Of a stretch of DNA of 64,000 nucleotides, positions 11,501 to 24,300 are shown piece after piece. The notes under the pieces were generated by a model that made no database searches, was not told the origin of the DNA, and was given only the letters and a program-made list of their open reading frames with translations. The stretch is from Sphagnum magellanicum (lineage: Eukaryota; Streptophyta; Sphagnopsida; Sphagnales; Sphagnaceae), in the NCBI GenBank assembly GCA_021904315.1, contig CM038916.1, positions 4,526,001 to 4,590,000 of the forward strand, in the 5' to 3' direction. The number at the start of each line of letters is the position of its first letter. Position 1 is the first letter of the stretch. Made by a program: the position numbers and the translations under genes.

Positions 11501-14500
11501 AACTTTTTGTCCATCATTGCTTGCTTTTGTTCCTTGGTTTTGCTTTTTGATCCAGACCCACAAATTCTGGAAGAATCTAATTTGTGGGTGGGTGGTGGTG
11601 GTGGTGGGTATAGAATATGTGTGGCGCTGCATCTTGAGGCAACATTTGGTCAAAGTGTTGGCTGCCACCTTAGGCATCATGTCGGTGGCAATTGTCATGG
11701 CAGAGGCCACCCTATTGTTTGAAGCTGACTTGTCCCTGTTTTCCGTCATCCTCAGGATGGTTGATCAAGAGGTGCTTTTGCAGGTGGGTAATTTGTGCCT
11801 GGGTACTAACTGAGTTGAGGAGCTTGGAATCTTTCTACTTCTTGTGAGTTCTTTATTCTCTCTGTCATGCATGGAGGGTTGTACAACTAGCTTTGTCTCT
11901 GGCACTTATGCACCTGATTTTACAGATCAAAGGGAGAAGACTATTTTTTTTGGGTGGAACTGTGTGTCTGACAGTTCTTAGTCTTGTAGGATATGGTCTC
12001 TATGAGTTCCTTTCTGTGTCCAATAGTTCTGAAATTTTCTTGCTTTTGTATGTGTTGGAGGTTATGATAATAAAAGCTGCTGTGGGTGATCATTAATGCA
12101 GGTTGTGGCATTTGTACCTTTAGCATACATGTGTGTCTGCACATATTTCTCACTTATTCGGCTTGGGATGATGACCATCTATTACCTGGCACCCAAGCAT
12201 ACAAGCTCTGTGAGCCTCCTGATGCTCTGCTCGTAAGCTACTCTTTCCAGTGCAGCAATTATATCTTGATTGATATATATATATATATATAAGATCAGAA
12301 AGTTGGAGAGATAGAGAGAGAGAGAGAGTGGGAAAGGCAAAAGCCTGTTGTTGTATGGGTGGAGCTGAAAAGTCTATCTATATGCAGACCCTGGTTTTTA
12401 AGTATAGCAAGGTGTGGGCCCATCAGAGGGCATTGCAGATTGAATGCTGGGGTGCCATGATTTGCTTCTGTAGCAGAAAATCCTGTCTTGTATAGTGTGC
12501 TCTATACATGTGAAAAATGCTGTTTTTTTCTTTTTTATTTGGGTTTGTTACGATGTTGTTTTTTTGCTTGGAATTAGATGCGGAGGTGGTGGCAGATATT
12601 TGTCAGTTACAGTTGAAACTGTGATTTCTTTATAAGAGCTGATTTGCTTCACTGGATACAGGATGGTTGCCCGTTATGCAGCACCTTTGTGTTACAACTT
12701 TCTTTATCTCATTCGGCTGCGCACACGAGATGGAAAACCCAGCCTGACTGTTTTTGAGACGGTATATTTGCTGCCCTCACCCCTTCATTGCCACGATCTT
12801 GCTCTTACTGGTTTTTTGGTACTGTGACCAAGTATGTGTCTCTTGAGGAACACCAAAATTGTTTGTTTTCAGATAATAGATAGATTGTGCTTGAGGTTTT
12901 GAAATGCACTCCTGGATGAAGTACTTTGAGCCTAGACATTTGGCCTCTTCAGAGCAGAAGTGTTGGTCCTACAGAAAGCAGTATTGATTTTTTTTTGTTG
13001 AGATTTTGTCTCCTGGTGATTGCAAATGCTACAAAGCAACTTTTTTTTGGAAAAAATGGGCCCATGTCGCCACATTACAATGAAAAATGGGCCCATGTCA
13101 CCATGTTTAGACAATAGGTTCTAGCATGTTGCCAACATGTAGCAGGATTCCAAAACTTTTCTACTTGCCCCTCTAACCTGTAGCCAAATTTGGCTAAGCC
13201 CTCTTTTGCACGGTCACCAACCCACCTACCTCATGGATTTGAAAAACAAATCACTCAACAGCAGAGGGCACCTTCATGTAACTTCCATGTGTACTTTCTT
13301 TCTGCAGAAGATGGGCACAATGACAGCCTCGCATAATGGCATAGACTCTCAAAATGACACAGTCCTGGAGCAAGTAAGTTTTTGACACCCTGGGAATTTT
13401 TCCTATTGAATACATGCATTTCCGTTGGTCTTGTGGTGACCTTCACCAGCATAATCCCACTGACATTCTTCCTTTTGGAGGACTCGTGTGACATATCTGG
13501 TGTGTAGCTGAGAGCATGTGCAAGTAGTTCCACTAAGCAGCTCTTGTAGTGGCAGAAAGTTACACTCACCAGAATCTGGCATATCACATTTAGCATGGAT
13601 AGCAGAGGTGCCATCTTTGCTTACCTTCCATGAATTTTGTTTTTCCCTTTTTTTTGGTCATATGTGCAGAGGATGGGTGCAATGACAGATACTTTCAATA
13701 GGATATACCCACTCTTCATGGTCATCTACACTGGCCTACTGGCCAGCAATGTGCTTGATCGAGTGATGGGTGTGTTTGGAAGCTGGCGGAGGTTCCGGAA
13801 CCATGATGTTGAAGATGCGCAAGGCTTTGATCAATCAGGCCTTATCATTCTGCGGAAAGGTGTGTGTAATTATGCTTGGTTTTTGTTGTGGGTGCATGCA
13901 TATATTCAAGAGACTATTCACACAGTAAAACTTTAGTGCTGTGCAGAGTATACTTGTTTGCTGTGAATGCAATCTGCAACCTCATTGCATTCTTTGACAT
14001 AGTCATGCGCTATGTTCTCTGCTTTGGTTTTTCACTCTCTATTTTGCCCCATGAGTTTGGATATTTCGAGACTGCAAGTCCTGGATTCAAAAGACTTGCA
14101 GGTCATATAATACATATTTTACCCAAGCGGTGTCTTTCTGGTAACTGTAGCATTTGCCAGAAGCCAAATTATGGTTGACATACATGTGGTGGCAATTGGG
14201 TGGTGGATGGATGCTCAGAGCGGTCATGGTTAGAGCAAGGTAACACAGTAGGAGAGAATGTTGTACCCTTGGCTCGGAATTTTGGCAGTGCAGAGTTGGA
14301 CCTGGAGTCCAACACTAGCCTGATCAAGGTGAAATTTTCCCTTTCTTCATTTCAAAGTTCAGAACTGACAGTGGTTGTGAATAATCAGGATAATCATTTT
14401 GACAAAAGTGTGGGGTAAACATTGTTGAAGTAGTCTCTGGATGGCGGATTGTTGTCAGGTAGAAAATGAATGTGATATGCACAGGTTGCAGATACCTGAA

Positions 14501-15469
14501 AATGCATCTACTTTTAGATACCAGCCAAACCCCTGGCACAGAGAGTCTTGTAAGCTTTGTATCTATCAGTAGATTTGATTTGATAGCTGCCCAAAATCCG
14601 TTCTTCCATCTTCTGTTGAAATGTGTGGTTCTTTGAATTTTTAAAGAACTGTTGGTTCTGGTTCTTCAAATATTCCAGAATCACAGAACCGCTGGTTCAG
14701 GTTATTGCAAAAACTGTAAAAGAACTAACAAAGAACCAGTGGTTCTCTGGCTGGTTCATTGACTTTTTCATTTTTTTTGAGAGCTGCAGCTATGTAGCAA
14801 AGTCAGTTCTTTGAATATTTTGAGATATGGCAGGTAAGTGGGTATATACTCAGGTTGATAACTCGCAGCTATCTGTCCATAATTCTAAGAACTGCCCACA
14901 CTAATAAATATGTGTGTTTTGCCTTGCAGAAATCTTTGCCTGCAAAACTGGTCCAGAACAGTTCAAGGATTAGCAGTTCAACAAGTGTGCCACCATCTCT
15001 TGGTGTTGTTGGAACCCGTAATCAAGTATCCAGCTCAGAGGGAAGGGTGTCAAGCAGGGACACCTTTGCTTCAAAGTATGCCAATTTGCGGTCAGAGCAC
15101 TCCAAACAAGCTGCTGGGAAGAAGATGTCTCAGGGTGGTGAAATGTTGTCCTCCTCATCTGCCAAGCCTTCTACTTTGATTGACCTGCATGCAGCTCCAA
15201 GCAATCCCACCTTGCAACGAGTTCCCACAGACACATCGTCATCCACATTGTTCTCTTTGAGATGGGACAGCATGAAGTCGGGTTTCCAAAATTTCGGGAC
15301 ACGATTTGCTCCTTTGAGACAAGAGAAGGTCAATAGTAGTAGTAGTAGCACAAGTGTGCTGCCATCTTCGTCCTCTCAAACTCTCGACAGCATCTTCCAA
15401 GGTTTGCAAGCTCGAAGAGATCCAAATAATGATGACGATGATGGCCTTGATTTGCATTTGTTAGGGTAG
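8519..15469 (+). CDS. LMBR1 domain-containing protein 2 homologue (14 exons)
   Basis: Multi-pass membrane protein of the LMBR1/LIMR family. Exons: 8519-8686, 9176-9258, 9531-9692, 9945-10155, 10315-10401, 10780-10919, 11098-11181, 11301-11365, 11614-11783, 12102-12232, 12662-12761, 13670-13859, 14219-14328, 14930-15469. Phases agree throughout, giving 746 residues, close to the ~730 I recall for the plant LMBD2 class. Recognisable blocks are MWVFYALAGP (N-terminus), VPADIWT, SWSYWSTFILTW, QGYEDAGDFTVANRLKTS, ACSNTFGLVTGAFLLGFG, SHKIAKAAVKLDDAHQEL, MDYDTDEKSM, YVWRCIL and ERSWLEQG. Hydrophobic helices lie in the N-terminal and central parts, with a coiled region between. The Ser-rich last 179 residues (exon 14) form a probably cytosolic, disordered tail ending in acidic residues. 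The cellular role in plants is not established. A possible extra exon lies at 13308-13373. Confidence 0.94.
8729..8990 (+). repeat. Tandem repeat in intron 1 of the LMBD2-like gene
   Basis: Seven or more units of about 32-36 bp resemble CCCCATCTCTCTGCAATTCC followed by CTTCTCTGCTGCC. They fill most of the first intron (8687-9175). The CT-rich strand is the transcribed sense. The array leaves long spurious open frames on both strands. Confidence 0.85.
13308..13373 (+). other. Candidate cassette/duplicated exon (66 bp, phase 0-0)
   Basis: This segment is flanked by a good acceptor (TTTCTGCAG) and a near-consensus donor (CAA/GTAAGT). It encodes 22 residues beginning KMGTMT in frame with the exons on both sides. 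Its first bases are nearly the same as the start of the next exon at 13670 (encoding RMGAMT), including the acceptor. Both join in phase 0, so use of either or both keeps the frame. Expression is not shown by the sequence. Confidence 0.5.
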
Positions 15470-17495
15470 AGGAGGTTGCAAAATTGGAAACACTACTACC
15501 CCATTCTTGTACTTAGCATTCACTGCCCAATTCGTGGTCAACAATTCTTTCTAGATCTGACATTTAGGTTATACAGAAAAGAACATACCAAAGACAAATA
15601 CTTTTGAACGCCTCTTCCAGTTGGTAAGCTTTGTGGACTACCTGGGCAGCCACAGCTGAGACGATTTTGCTTAAATACCAATGCAACAAAGCAGAAGGGG
15701 TGAAGATGAGAGGCACAGAAATGCAGAGAGGCACTGCAAGCTCTGTGCCTCAGAAGAGGCCACTCAGTGCAATCTTTTCTGGTGCAAATGTCACTCTGTA
15801 TGCCAGAGATTTTCTCTCCATTGAAAAGAGAAATCAAGCAGTGTATGACAGCCACTTATCTATTTGCAAGCAATTTGCCAATGGCACCAGGAAGTCCTAC
15901 TGCAATTGTCATGTGTCAACAGAAAAATGTGGATTGAGTTGCAGCATGTATGGGGTGTCAGCTCTGTAATCTGGATGGTGTTGCATCAACAAGCAGACAA
16001 CAACCTGTTGCATTGAGCTCCCTCTGCTTCCTTCCAGTTGGTGAAACACCTCTTGTTCTTCTTCCCCCTTGCAGCAGCAGTGGAATGCACAATGGACTTG
16101 GAACTTGAGTTTATCTCAAATCTTTGGGAATGTTATGTGCAGAAAAATTTGGCAAGCATTTCTGATCCCTTTCCTGAGTTGTTGCTGTGCTTCACCCACC
16201 TTTGAATGATTTTCTTATTGCTGTTGTGGAGAAGTGGGTTTTGTTGAATTCAAAATTCCATTCCTGAGTTGTCACTGTGCTTGACCCACCTTTGAATGAG
16301 TTTCTTATTGCTGTTCTGGAGAAGTAGGTTTTGTTGAAATAATAACCAACTGTTGTAAGGATCCTGACAACCTGATTAGCTATTAGGTGAATTTTTGAAA
16401 TCAATCACCACATTGTCACTTAATGAAGTAGTGTGCTTGAAACTCCTAGTCCATAATGAACTATGGAGAAGCTCAAGCTTATTCATACATCTATTCAAAC
16501 CTCGTGTATACATCACATCCCCCTTTTTACCAATGATGAAGCTCAAACATGGCTTTCTGACTTCTCTCTCTTTTGAATTAGCTCTATGTCTACAGACTCT
16601 TGTGCTGAATATAAAAGAACTTGAAACCTATACTGGGAAACACTGAAGGAAAACAAGAACTTACATTTTGACCACATGAATGGAGAGGGAGAGAAGTACT
16701 GGATCGCCTTAGAACCTGTTACAATAGCTCAACATTTTTCTCTGTGTCAAATATCAAGATTGGATCCTATGGCAACATTGCCCTTCGACAGCAGACATAG
16801 ATATGTACCATCCAACTTAGACAATAGCATTTTGTAACAGGGTATATCCTTTTGCATCTGTGGGCAAGAACTATAAAAATAATTTTTGAAAAAAAATTGT
16901 GTTTTCCTTTTTTTAATATTTGTGTTTCTTTTTCATCAGATCACCCAACCAATTGCCCACATTCTGTGGAACCAGAGCCCTAACTGCTCATGAGCTTTCA
17001 TTACACATGAATTCTCAATACTACCAATATACATTACTTGAATGAAGAATGTGCACCTGGGAGGGTGTCAGCCCTCCAACAGACTCCTAGAAGATCTTCA
17101 ATATTGTGTGACTACAATGCCGGCTTGCTGAACCTGATTACAATGAATCGATAATGATAAACTGTCAGATGTCATAGATCAGAAAGTCACTTGCTCTCGT
17201 GTTTGAGGGCAATAATGGTTTAGGGTTTAGGGTACTTGTATCAGACATGGACTAATTTGAGCAAATAGCCTAGGGCTGATAGCAGTGTCCAATCATGGAT
17301 GCCAAAAGGAGGAGCTAAATGAATAGCACTTAAGGGTAGGATGATGAGCACAAGATATACTGTTCAGCACCAAGCAAATAAAGCTTGTCATCACATGTTT
17401 CTAGGGAAAAACTTCCAGACCCTGCATTTCCGGGTTCTCCAAAGCAAGAATTTCAAATTAATATCTACAACACTGGTTGGAAATGTCACCACCTG
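15470..17495. other. Convergent intergenic DNA between the LMBD2-like and IRX14-like genes
   Basis: The two genes converge on this stretch, so it must hold both 3' untranslated regions; their ends cannot be fixed. It contains a 90-bp direct duplication (16171-16338) and two adjacent TTTAGGG units near 17219-17234. No recognisable gene is present. Short frames at 15631-15969 and 16395-16646 lack protein features. Confidence 0.5.
16171..16338. repeat. Two-copy direct repeat, 90-bp period
   Basis: Copies start at 16171 and 16261, each with TTCCTGAGTTG, then GACCCACCTTTGAATGA or a close variant, then TTCTTATTGCTGTT. They differ at scattered positions, so the duplication is not very recent. Confidence 0.85.
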
Positions 17496-19946
17496 TTAGC
17501 TAAAATTTGTTTGATCTTGCTTCCGTTTTGGGCGTCTAACCTTTCCACTGGAGACCCTGCTTCCAGCACCATGTTTCATTCCAGTTCCACCAGCAGGAGC
17601 AGGAGGTGGTGGTGCAGCTCGTCGTACAGGACGCCTAGGCCATGGTGTGCTCTTTGCAGGTACAATAATTTCCAAGCTTTCATCCAATATCCATCTGCCA
17701 ATGAAGGCTCTAGGTTAGTGAGGTTTGCCAACATTGTTCATACACACTGGTATTGCTTGTTGGCCTAGGGACAGTAATGGGTTCCTAGGCCATGGATACC
17801 TCAGAGACAAGAACTTGACTGTGGTGAAGGTGCAGATTTGGTTACCCTTCATGTGACCTTGTGAGCATTCTAACAGACAAATCAAGCAACATACTCAATG
17901 CACATTCTTCTTCATTGTTAACTACCTCATAACATCATGTTATATCTAGCATCTGAAGGACACGTAAACATACAAGGAAAGCAAAATCATCAAGGGCCAT
18001 AACAACTAGACACTAAGGTAAAAACTAACTCCATTGGCAAGACCTAGAGCTTCTTTAACAGTGGAAAAATTTACTTGAAGAAACTATTGTGGAAAAGGAA
18101 GGGTGAATAGAAACTAACTTGTTGGGGTGCTTGCTATCAGCACGAGCCTCTGCACGTAGCCACCAAAGAAGCACTTTGCGGCCACAATCCCCTAGAGCCT
18201 TAACCCACTGATCACTTCTTACAATAGCTTTGATGTCAGGGGTACTGCCATCTTCAGGGCTAGCCCACTCATCCCAGCTTCTAATCCACTCAGGTTGATT
18301 GCCCTCTGTTTTCCAAACTGCCCTTGCATTCAGCACAAAATTGGCCCACTCTAACCTTCTGTTTTGAGCTGCCCTCATACCTTTATGTACTTCGCCTTCT
18401 AATGGTAAAGGGTCAAATATGTGCCAGCCAACGAGATTGCCATTAGAATCACACGAAGGTCCCTGAACTTGTGGTGCAAACCTGGGTGCGGCACCTGCCT
18501 GACGAGCAGCCAATAGAATATGATTTCCTCTGGCTTCCACTCTCCCATCATGGACATGAACAATCCCTGACTGGGGAGACTCTTCAAATCCAGCAAATCC
18601 AAGCAACCCAACTGAAACAGCTCCCACCCAATCCACTTTCTGAGCCTCAGTGAAAAATTCCAGACTGTGGATATTGCTTTCATCAGCGAAGACAACAACG
18701 CCCTCCAGTTTTTCCTTCTGCACATATCTGGATCAGAAAGGAAATCAGGATACATCAGGAAATTAAGTAACACATGCATCATAGTTTGAGATCTCCTTTG
18801 ACATGTGACACAGAATTCCAAATTTCCTACAAAATGAAACACAGGAAATCCAAACCTGGATAGAAGATCTATGTATCACCAGGGACAAATGGACTTGATA
18901 AGACCTGTGTTTGTAGAAAATAACTTATGTGCTGACAGGCTCCTAAACTGTACCTCAAGCCTTCAACTCGCATTTGTGCCTCCAGCTTGCTTCGCTCATT
19001 GAGTCCTGCTGGCATTGGAATATCAAATCCCAAATGCAATAACCTGTGCACATGTGCAATTGAGAGAAAGTGTGCAGTCTCATTGGTCACACCCCCAGCT
19101 TCCATCACAATCCATGTCACAGGGACTGGTATGACAGACAAAGTGTGTAAAAGACCTGCACAGTCATGGGTCCCAGCAGTACTCCCACATTTTCAGTACA
19201 AACAGATTTGAAGTGTTCACTAGCTTTGTGGAATCTTCATCACAGACATTGTGCAAAAATATGAAACAATAGTTGCTGCAACCAAGACTACCACAATCTG
19301 TTGCACAGAAGTTACTCCATATCAAAATCCCTTTGCTCCCTCACTCTGGAAAGTGGCGGTCATGAAAAGCACCTGTTAAATGCACAGCCTGGAAGGTGCG
19401 CACAAATGTGGTTGTAATCGCAATGATGGGTTTGCTCTCTTTGCTTCCATAGAGCTGCTCCTGCTCCAGCTGTACTCTTTTGATCAAATGATGAGCATGC
19501 AAGACTTCAAAGGGGTCTGGGTGTGGCCATGGCCTTATCAAAATTACATGCCTTCCCACATCTACCCGTACACCACCACTACTATGGACAATGGTCCCAT
19601 TATACGCAAGTCTTGAACCTTTTGAACCATTTGCAAACTCTCGACGAAGTTGAAGGTCAAACTGACTCTCAGTCCCAGTGCTTGCTGATGAGTCTGTCCT
19701 AGATGAAATCCTAGTAAAAGAATCTTCTGGGTTCTGGAAACTGGCTTTTAAGAAACTAGATTCTGTGGTGAGGCGGAAGCCGAGAATAAGACTGCTGATG
19801 CAAAACATGCACTGTATGAAAGCCCGGAAATGGGAGACTGGCATCAAACGGAAGGAGGTGTCTGATGCCTGTTCAGAATTGAAACCACTTCGATTCTTAC
19901 TCCGCATCCGGGCAAGACGATGGGAAGAACCAGTGACCTTCTTCAT
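17496..19946 (-). CDS. IRX14: GT43 xylan glycosyltransferase, IRX14-type (four exons)
   Basis: Member of glycosyltransferase family 43, acting in the Golgi in elongation of the xylan backbone for secondary walls. Exons on the minus strand are 19946-19373, 19155-18954, 18727-18119 and 17694-17496. All introns are GT-AG with matching phases. The protein has 527 residues, against about 525 for Arabidopsis IRX14. A basic N-terminus precedes one membrane anchor (about residues 41-58), as in type II Golgi enzymes. Diagnostic blocks are IRPWPHPDPFEV, TFVRTFQAVHLTG, WIVMEAGGVTNETA, FADESNIHSLEFF (272-284), VQGPSCDSNGNLVGWH, GRKVLLWWLRAEARADSK and PAKSTPWP near the C-terminus. The nucleotide-sugar motif reads D-E-S (274-276) where Arabidopsis IRX14 has D-D-S. 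Assignment to the IRX14 rather than the IRX9 branch rests on this C-terminal region. Confidence 0.95.
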
Positions 19947-21110
19947 CCTGAACCCCTTTACAGTCAGATACTTGCTGCCTCTCCATCAGCTGCTGCTGCC
20001 ACATTCTTCAAGACTTGCATTGTACAGGATTTTGATCAAACTTGATTCCTCTGCAAAGACTACAAAAGGTCACAAATACTGCTGAAGCATTGTCTACCAT
20101 AACCACTCACTTCAGCAGCTGGGAAGGATCTCTGCTCCATAAGTTCAGAGCCAGCAATGCCTTTCAGCAACTCACTTAACCCTAAAATCTCCATGGTTCT
20201 TTCTGACAACCAAGCAGAAAAAAAAATGAGCTCAACAATTGCAGCTTTGAATGAGCACGCAAATTCATCCAGACACCAAGATAATTCTTCATGTTAGAAG
20301 CAAAGCTTTCATGCAAGGAGGAGGATCATTGATGAACAAGATTTTTGTGTTTCAAGTGATGTATATCATTGACAAAAGAGAAATTTCTCACAAGAATTGT
20401 AGATCAAAAGAAGGTTTGTAAAAACCTAGAGAGTGAGGATGTTGCTTCTTGATGGTTGGCAGAAGAAAGGCGATATGGGACAGCAATGCCGGCGCATTCA
20501 TTATTATTATTCCACATTCCTTCAGATGCACAAAACTTTGCCAAAAGTCTGCACTTGCCACTTCGCTCGCAGACAAGTCCATAGTCCAGCTGAAATCAGC
20601 AGCAGAGGCTCAAAGGCCTCAAAATGCTCGTCCTGATCCCAAAGACAAAACCAAACCGAAGTTGTTGAACAAGCGGACAAAGAAATTTCTCTAGGGTTCA
20701 AAAACAGGCAAGGATTGAGCTTTCCTCATGCTTCAAAAAAGAAAACCCAACTAAAAAAAACCGCCACTCTGCTGCTGCAGCATCTGCTTCTTCTTCCTCC
20801 CCGCAAAAACTCTCTTGGCTCGCCTTCCCTCACATTGTAGAAGAAAATCAGGGTTTGGGGGTTTAATCAAAGAGCTTAATTCATACCTTGGCAAATTAAA
20901 AATAAAAATAAACATCGTATTCATAACTTCCCGCGCAACTTCAGCTTGCAATACAACGCCTTTGACGACCGAACTGGATGCGAGAGAATCTCCACCAGAA
21001 ACCCCGCTCGCTGCGAAGAAAGACCAAAACCAAAACAAAACAAAACAAAACGAAGCCACGCGGTCTTCAGTTCTGCGCGAGGATTAGGGTTTCGCGGAAA
21101 TGAAGGGAGT
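19947..21110 (-). promoter_or_regulatory. Probable leader and CpG-rich promoter of the IRX14-like gene
   Basis: A CpG-rich patch (about 20920-21100) lies roughly 1 kb upstream of the minus-strand start codon. It contains an inverted telo-box (TTAGGGTTT at 21084-21092, reading AAACCCTAA on the gene strand). Between it and the start codon is a possible minus-strand acceptor (TCTTTGCAG, exon resuming at 20050). A leader intron is therefore plausible but its donor was not fixed. Short plus-strand frames at 20433-20694 and 20815-21087 are probably chance. Confidence 0.4.
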
Positions 21111-21350
21111 TCTCCATACAAAAAAAACGCTGAAAATTTAAGAACAATTCTGCAATTTATCTGGACAATTCTGCAGTTTACCTGGACAATTCTGTCATAT
21201 ATGTGGCAGCTAGGCATGTAAGGGTAAGTTTCCATGATCTCCCACTACCCATTATACATACTATCCCACTCAAATAGTTGGAGTAAAAATTCATGTAAAA
21301 TGTTGAAACATTGGCCCACTAGGCTGTTCTAGAGAATTTTCCCATGGATG

Positions 21351-21381
21351 CCCACCCACCCACCCACCCACCCACCCACCC
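21351..21381. repeat. (CCCA)n microsatellite
   Basis: Uninterrupted CCCA tetranucleotides are visible. It marks the edge between the IRX14 promoter region and AT-rich repeats. Confidence 0.95.
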
Positions 21382-24300
21382 TTTCCCACCAAATGTCAGT
21401 CACCTTACTTCAAAAACCAGTTGTACAGGTGCAAAATATTCCGACTTGGTTTGGCCGCATTAGAGCATCTCCAGTGGTGTTCAGTATGTAACTCTGCAGA
21501 AATGTTTTTCACATCCAAGTTTAGTTATTTACTTTCTTGAAACCCCCCCCACTCATGAAACTGAAATTAGAATAGCAAATCGGTGGGGGAACTACCAGGT
21601 AATAAATAGCAAACCACCTGGAACAATCATTACATTGGGCCAATCAGAAACACTGAACAGCAGCAGTCAGATCATATCTACTAGTGTGGCCTGTGCTGCT
21701 GGCCCAAGTGTGAGCTTGTTTTAATTAATGCAGGGTGGACACAACATATGACATCATTTTGCAAGGTATATGCATATCTCATTTTTTAAGAATCAAATAT
21801 GAAAAAAAAAGCATTTATTTTAAATTGAATATTAAACTTGCAAGTGTGAACCCATTACAAAATAACATGAACTCAACCTATCAACATCATCCCACATCCT
21901 AAGTCCAAATCTCACAACATAAATTCCATTAAATCTGAATCGTCAAGATCTTTCCAACAATACCAAAGGCACATCACAATTCCTTCTACTTGAATTGAAT
22001 GGTAGACGTTCAAGTGATACCATGTCCTCAAGAGTGATTGTTTCTTCAATTTTTTCATGTTGCAGCATTGACTAGGATCTCAAGAAAGATTTAGCATTAA
22101 ATAGCAACAGGACAGGCAAGGGAGTAGATTTTTTTTGTATTCCTGCTTTTATTTGGTGACCCACATGAGGAGGGCTTCTAAATCTGGCAAAACCAGCTCA
22201 AAACATCTACTTTTTGGACCATTCTTTTTCAAAATTTCAAAGAATCTACGACAGAATATTCCTTTAAATTTATTATTATTTTTCATTTTGACGAAATTTC
22301 GCCCCAAAAAAAAACTCTGGACTCAACTGATTTTTTCTTCCAAAACCTGATTTTTTGAAATTTATTTGAATTTTCAGCAACAGAAATCACTTCAAAATCA
22401 ATATCTCCCACATTCTGAATCCAAATCCTACCATTAAATCCTACTAATCAAGATCTTTTGAACAACACAAAAGGCACATTCCAATTCCTCCCAAATTTTC
22501 AGCTATGATTTAATTTAATTTTCAGTGTAAAAATCATTCAATATTCAAGAACTTTTGCACCGCAAGTCCAAACATCATGGAACCAAAGCCCATGCACCTC
22601 TCCTGAATCACTGCTTTCCAAAGACACCAAGAACACAATCTGAAGCATATATCCAGGTTCTGTGGATCTCATAACTACAAAACAAAATAAAACAAACTAC
22701 CTTCCTTCACAGATAGATTACATTCTTTTCTGCAGGTCAACAAAGTTACTTCACCAACAAAGTTACCAGCCACCACAAATTGTGTAATTGTGCTGAGCCA
22801 AAACCACTTTCCCGAGCCAAACCGGCATGTTTTGACTTTTTTTCATCCAATTTTAATGTGTAGGATCACACATTGAGCACTACTGGAGATGCTCTTACCT
22901 CAGTACACTTGCAACTGCCAGGTGTGGGTTCTTTCAAAGTGTGTTGAGAAATATCCACTGATGTGAACGTGGAATTCATTTTGTGTTCATTTGACCAAAT
23001 TAATTGCTGTTGAATGCCTACGCAGTTGGTGAGCCAAAGACATGGAAGCTATAAACGGTGGGTAGGTAGGTACCTAAAGGCTCTCCATTTAGGGCATTAT
23101 ATGGTGTGGGCCACTTAGGAAAAAAAATCATTATGAAGAGAATTCTTTTTGAAGTGCTAGAAATTGTGTTCTCTTAAGTTATTGAAAGACCTTCAAGCAC
23201 TTTTATTAATTTGTTCATGGGGTGTGTGCCCTTCAAAGTGTTTTCTTTCCTCCCCGAATGAGCCGCATTCATCGGCCCCTCACTAGGCAATTGAACATTG
23301 GACAACCCATTAGAAGCACTCCTTTGGACCCCCACACTCACCCAAAGGGGAGTGATCTTAGAGTTGGATGAAAAGCTCTGAAATGCTCATTGTAAATATG
23401 TGTTTTACTCATTTATATTCTCTCATTGATCCATTATTAATTTCCAACACGTTCAGCAACCCCCTCCCTTTACACTTTATATACATGGAAATTGAATTGT
23501 GACCAAATAATATGAGATAATATGGAGAACATCTTGAGATTTTTTTGGGAATTTCATGGGAACAAAGAAAAAACAAAAAATCCCCCCACCTCCTCACCCC
23601 TCCCTCCTCCCCACCCTCCAAACAAAACCCAAAAGAAGCTAACTAATTTCCCCCAACTTCATGTTGAACCTTTTTATTGGTTGTATACAATTTTTATTTC
23701 CAAAATTGCTTGTCACCAAATTTCAACTTAGGCTAATACGGTAGCACCCCCATTATAATTCAGGGGTACTTTCTACCAAGGTGCCTACCATATATATACC
23801 TTTTCAGGTTTGGTAATAATTAAATTATTTGTTTGAAATGTCAAAATTTAAGGAAATTACAAAGGAGGGTAAATAGAAAAATTGGCGGAAACCGAGGAGT
23901 TGAATTTTGCTTTATGGCAATCCACGATTGCAAAGTAGGTTTCCAACAATAGACAAAATTTATCTATCTTATGATTTGGTGGAACATTATTATGTTTGTA
24001 CATTTTTGCAAAAAGAAATAAAAAATGTTATAAAAGGTTTCATTATGTTAGAGGTTCAAAGAACTAGCCAAAGATAGTCCCTATGTTTAGGGCCATTTTT
24101 GATAACTTATTTTATAAATCCAAAGCAAATTTTGACACCACAATGCCATAAGCTGAAAAGGTATTATGGTATTTGTTACCTATATTAATTGACGAGTTAC
24201 TTCCCTAGTTTCTTCTTCTTCTTTAATATTACTAATGTATTTTGTGTTGTTGGTTGGTGTGAATTGGTTACCTAAGTTATTTTTCCTTTCAAAACCATTT

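Noticed and set aside
17219..17234. Interstitial telomere-like TTTAGGG units
   Set aside because: Only two adjacent units; within chance for plant DNA and not evidence of a fusion site.
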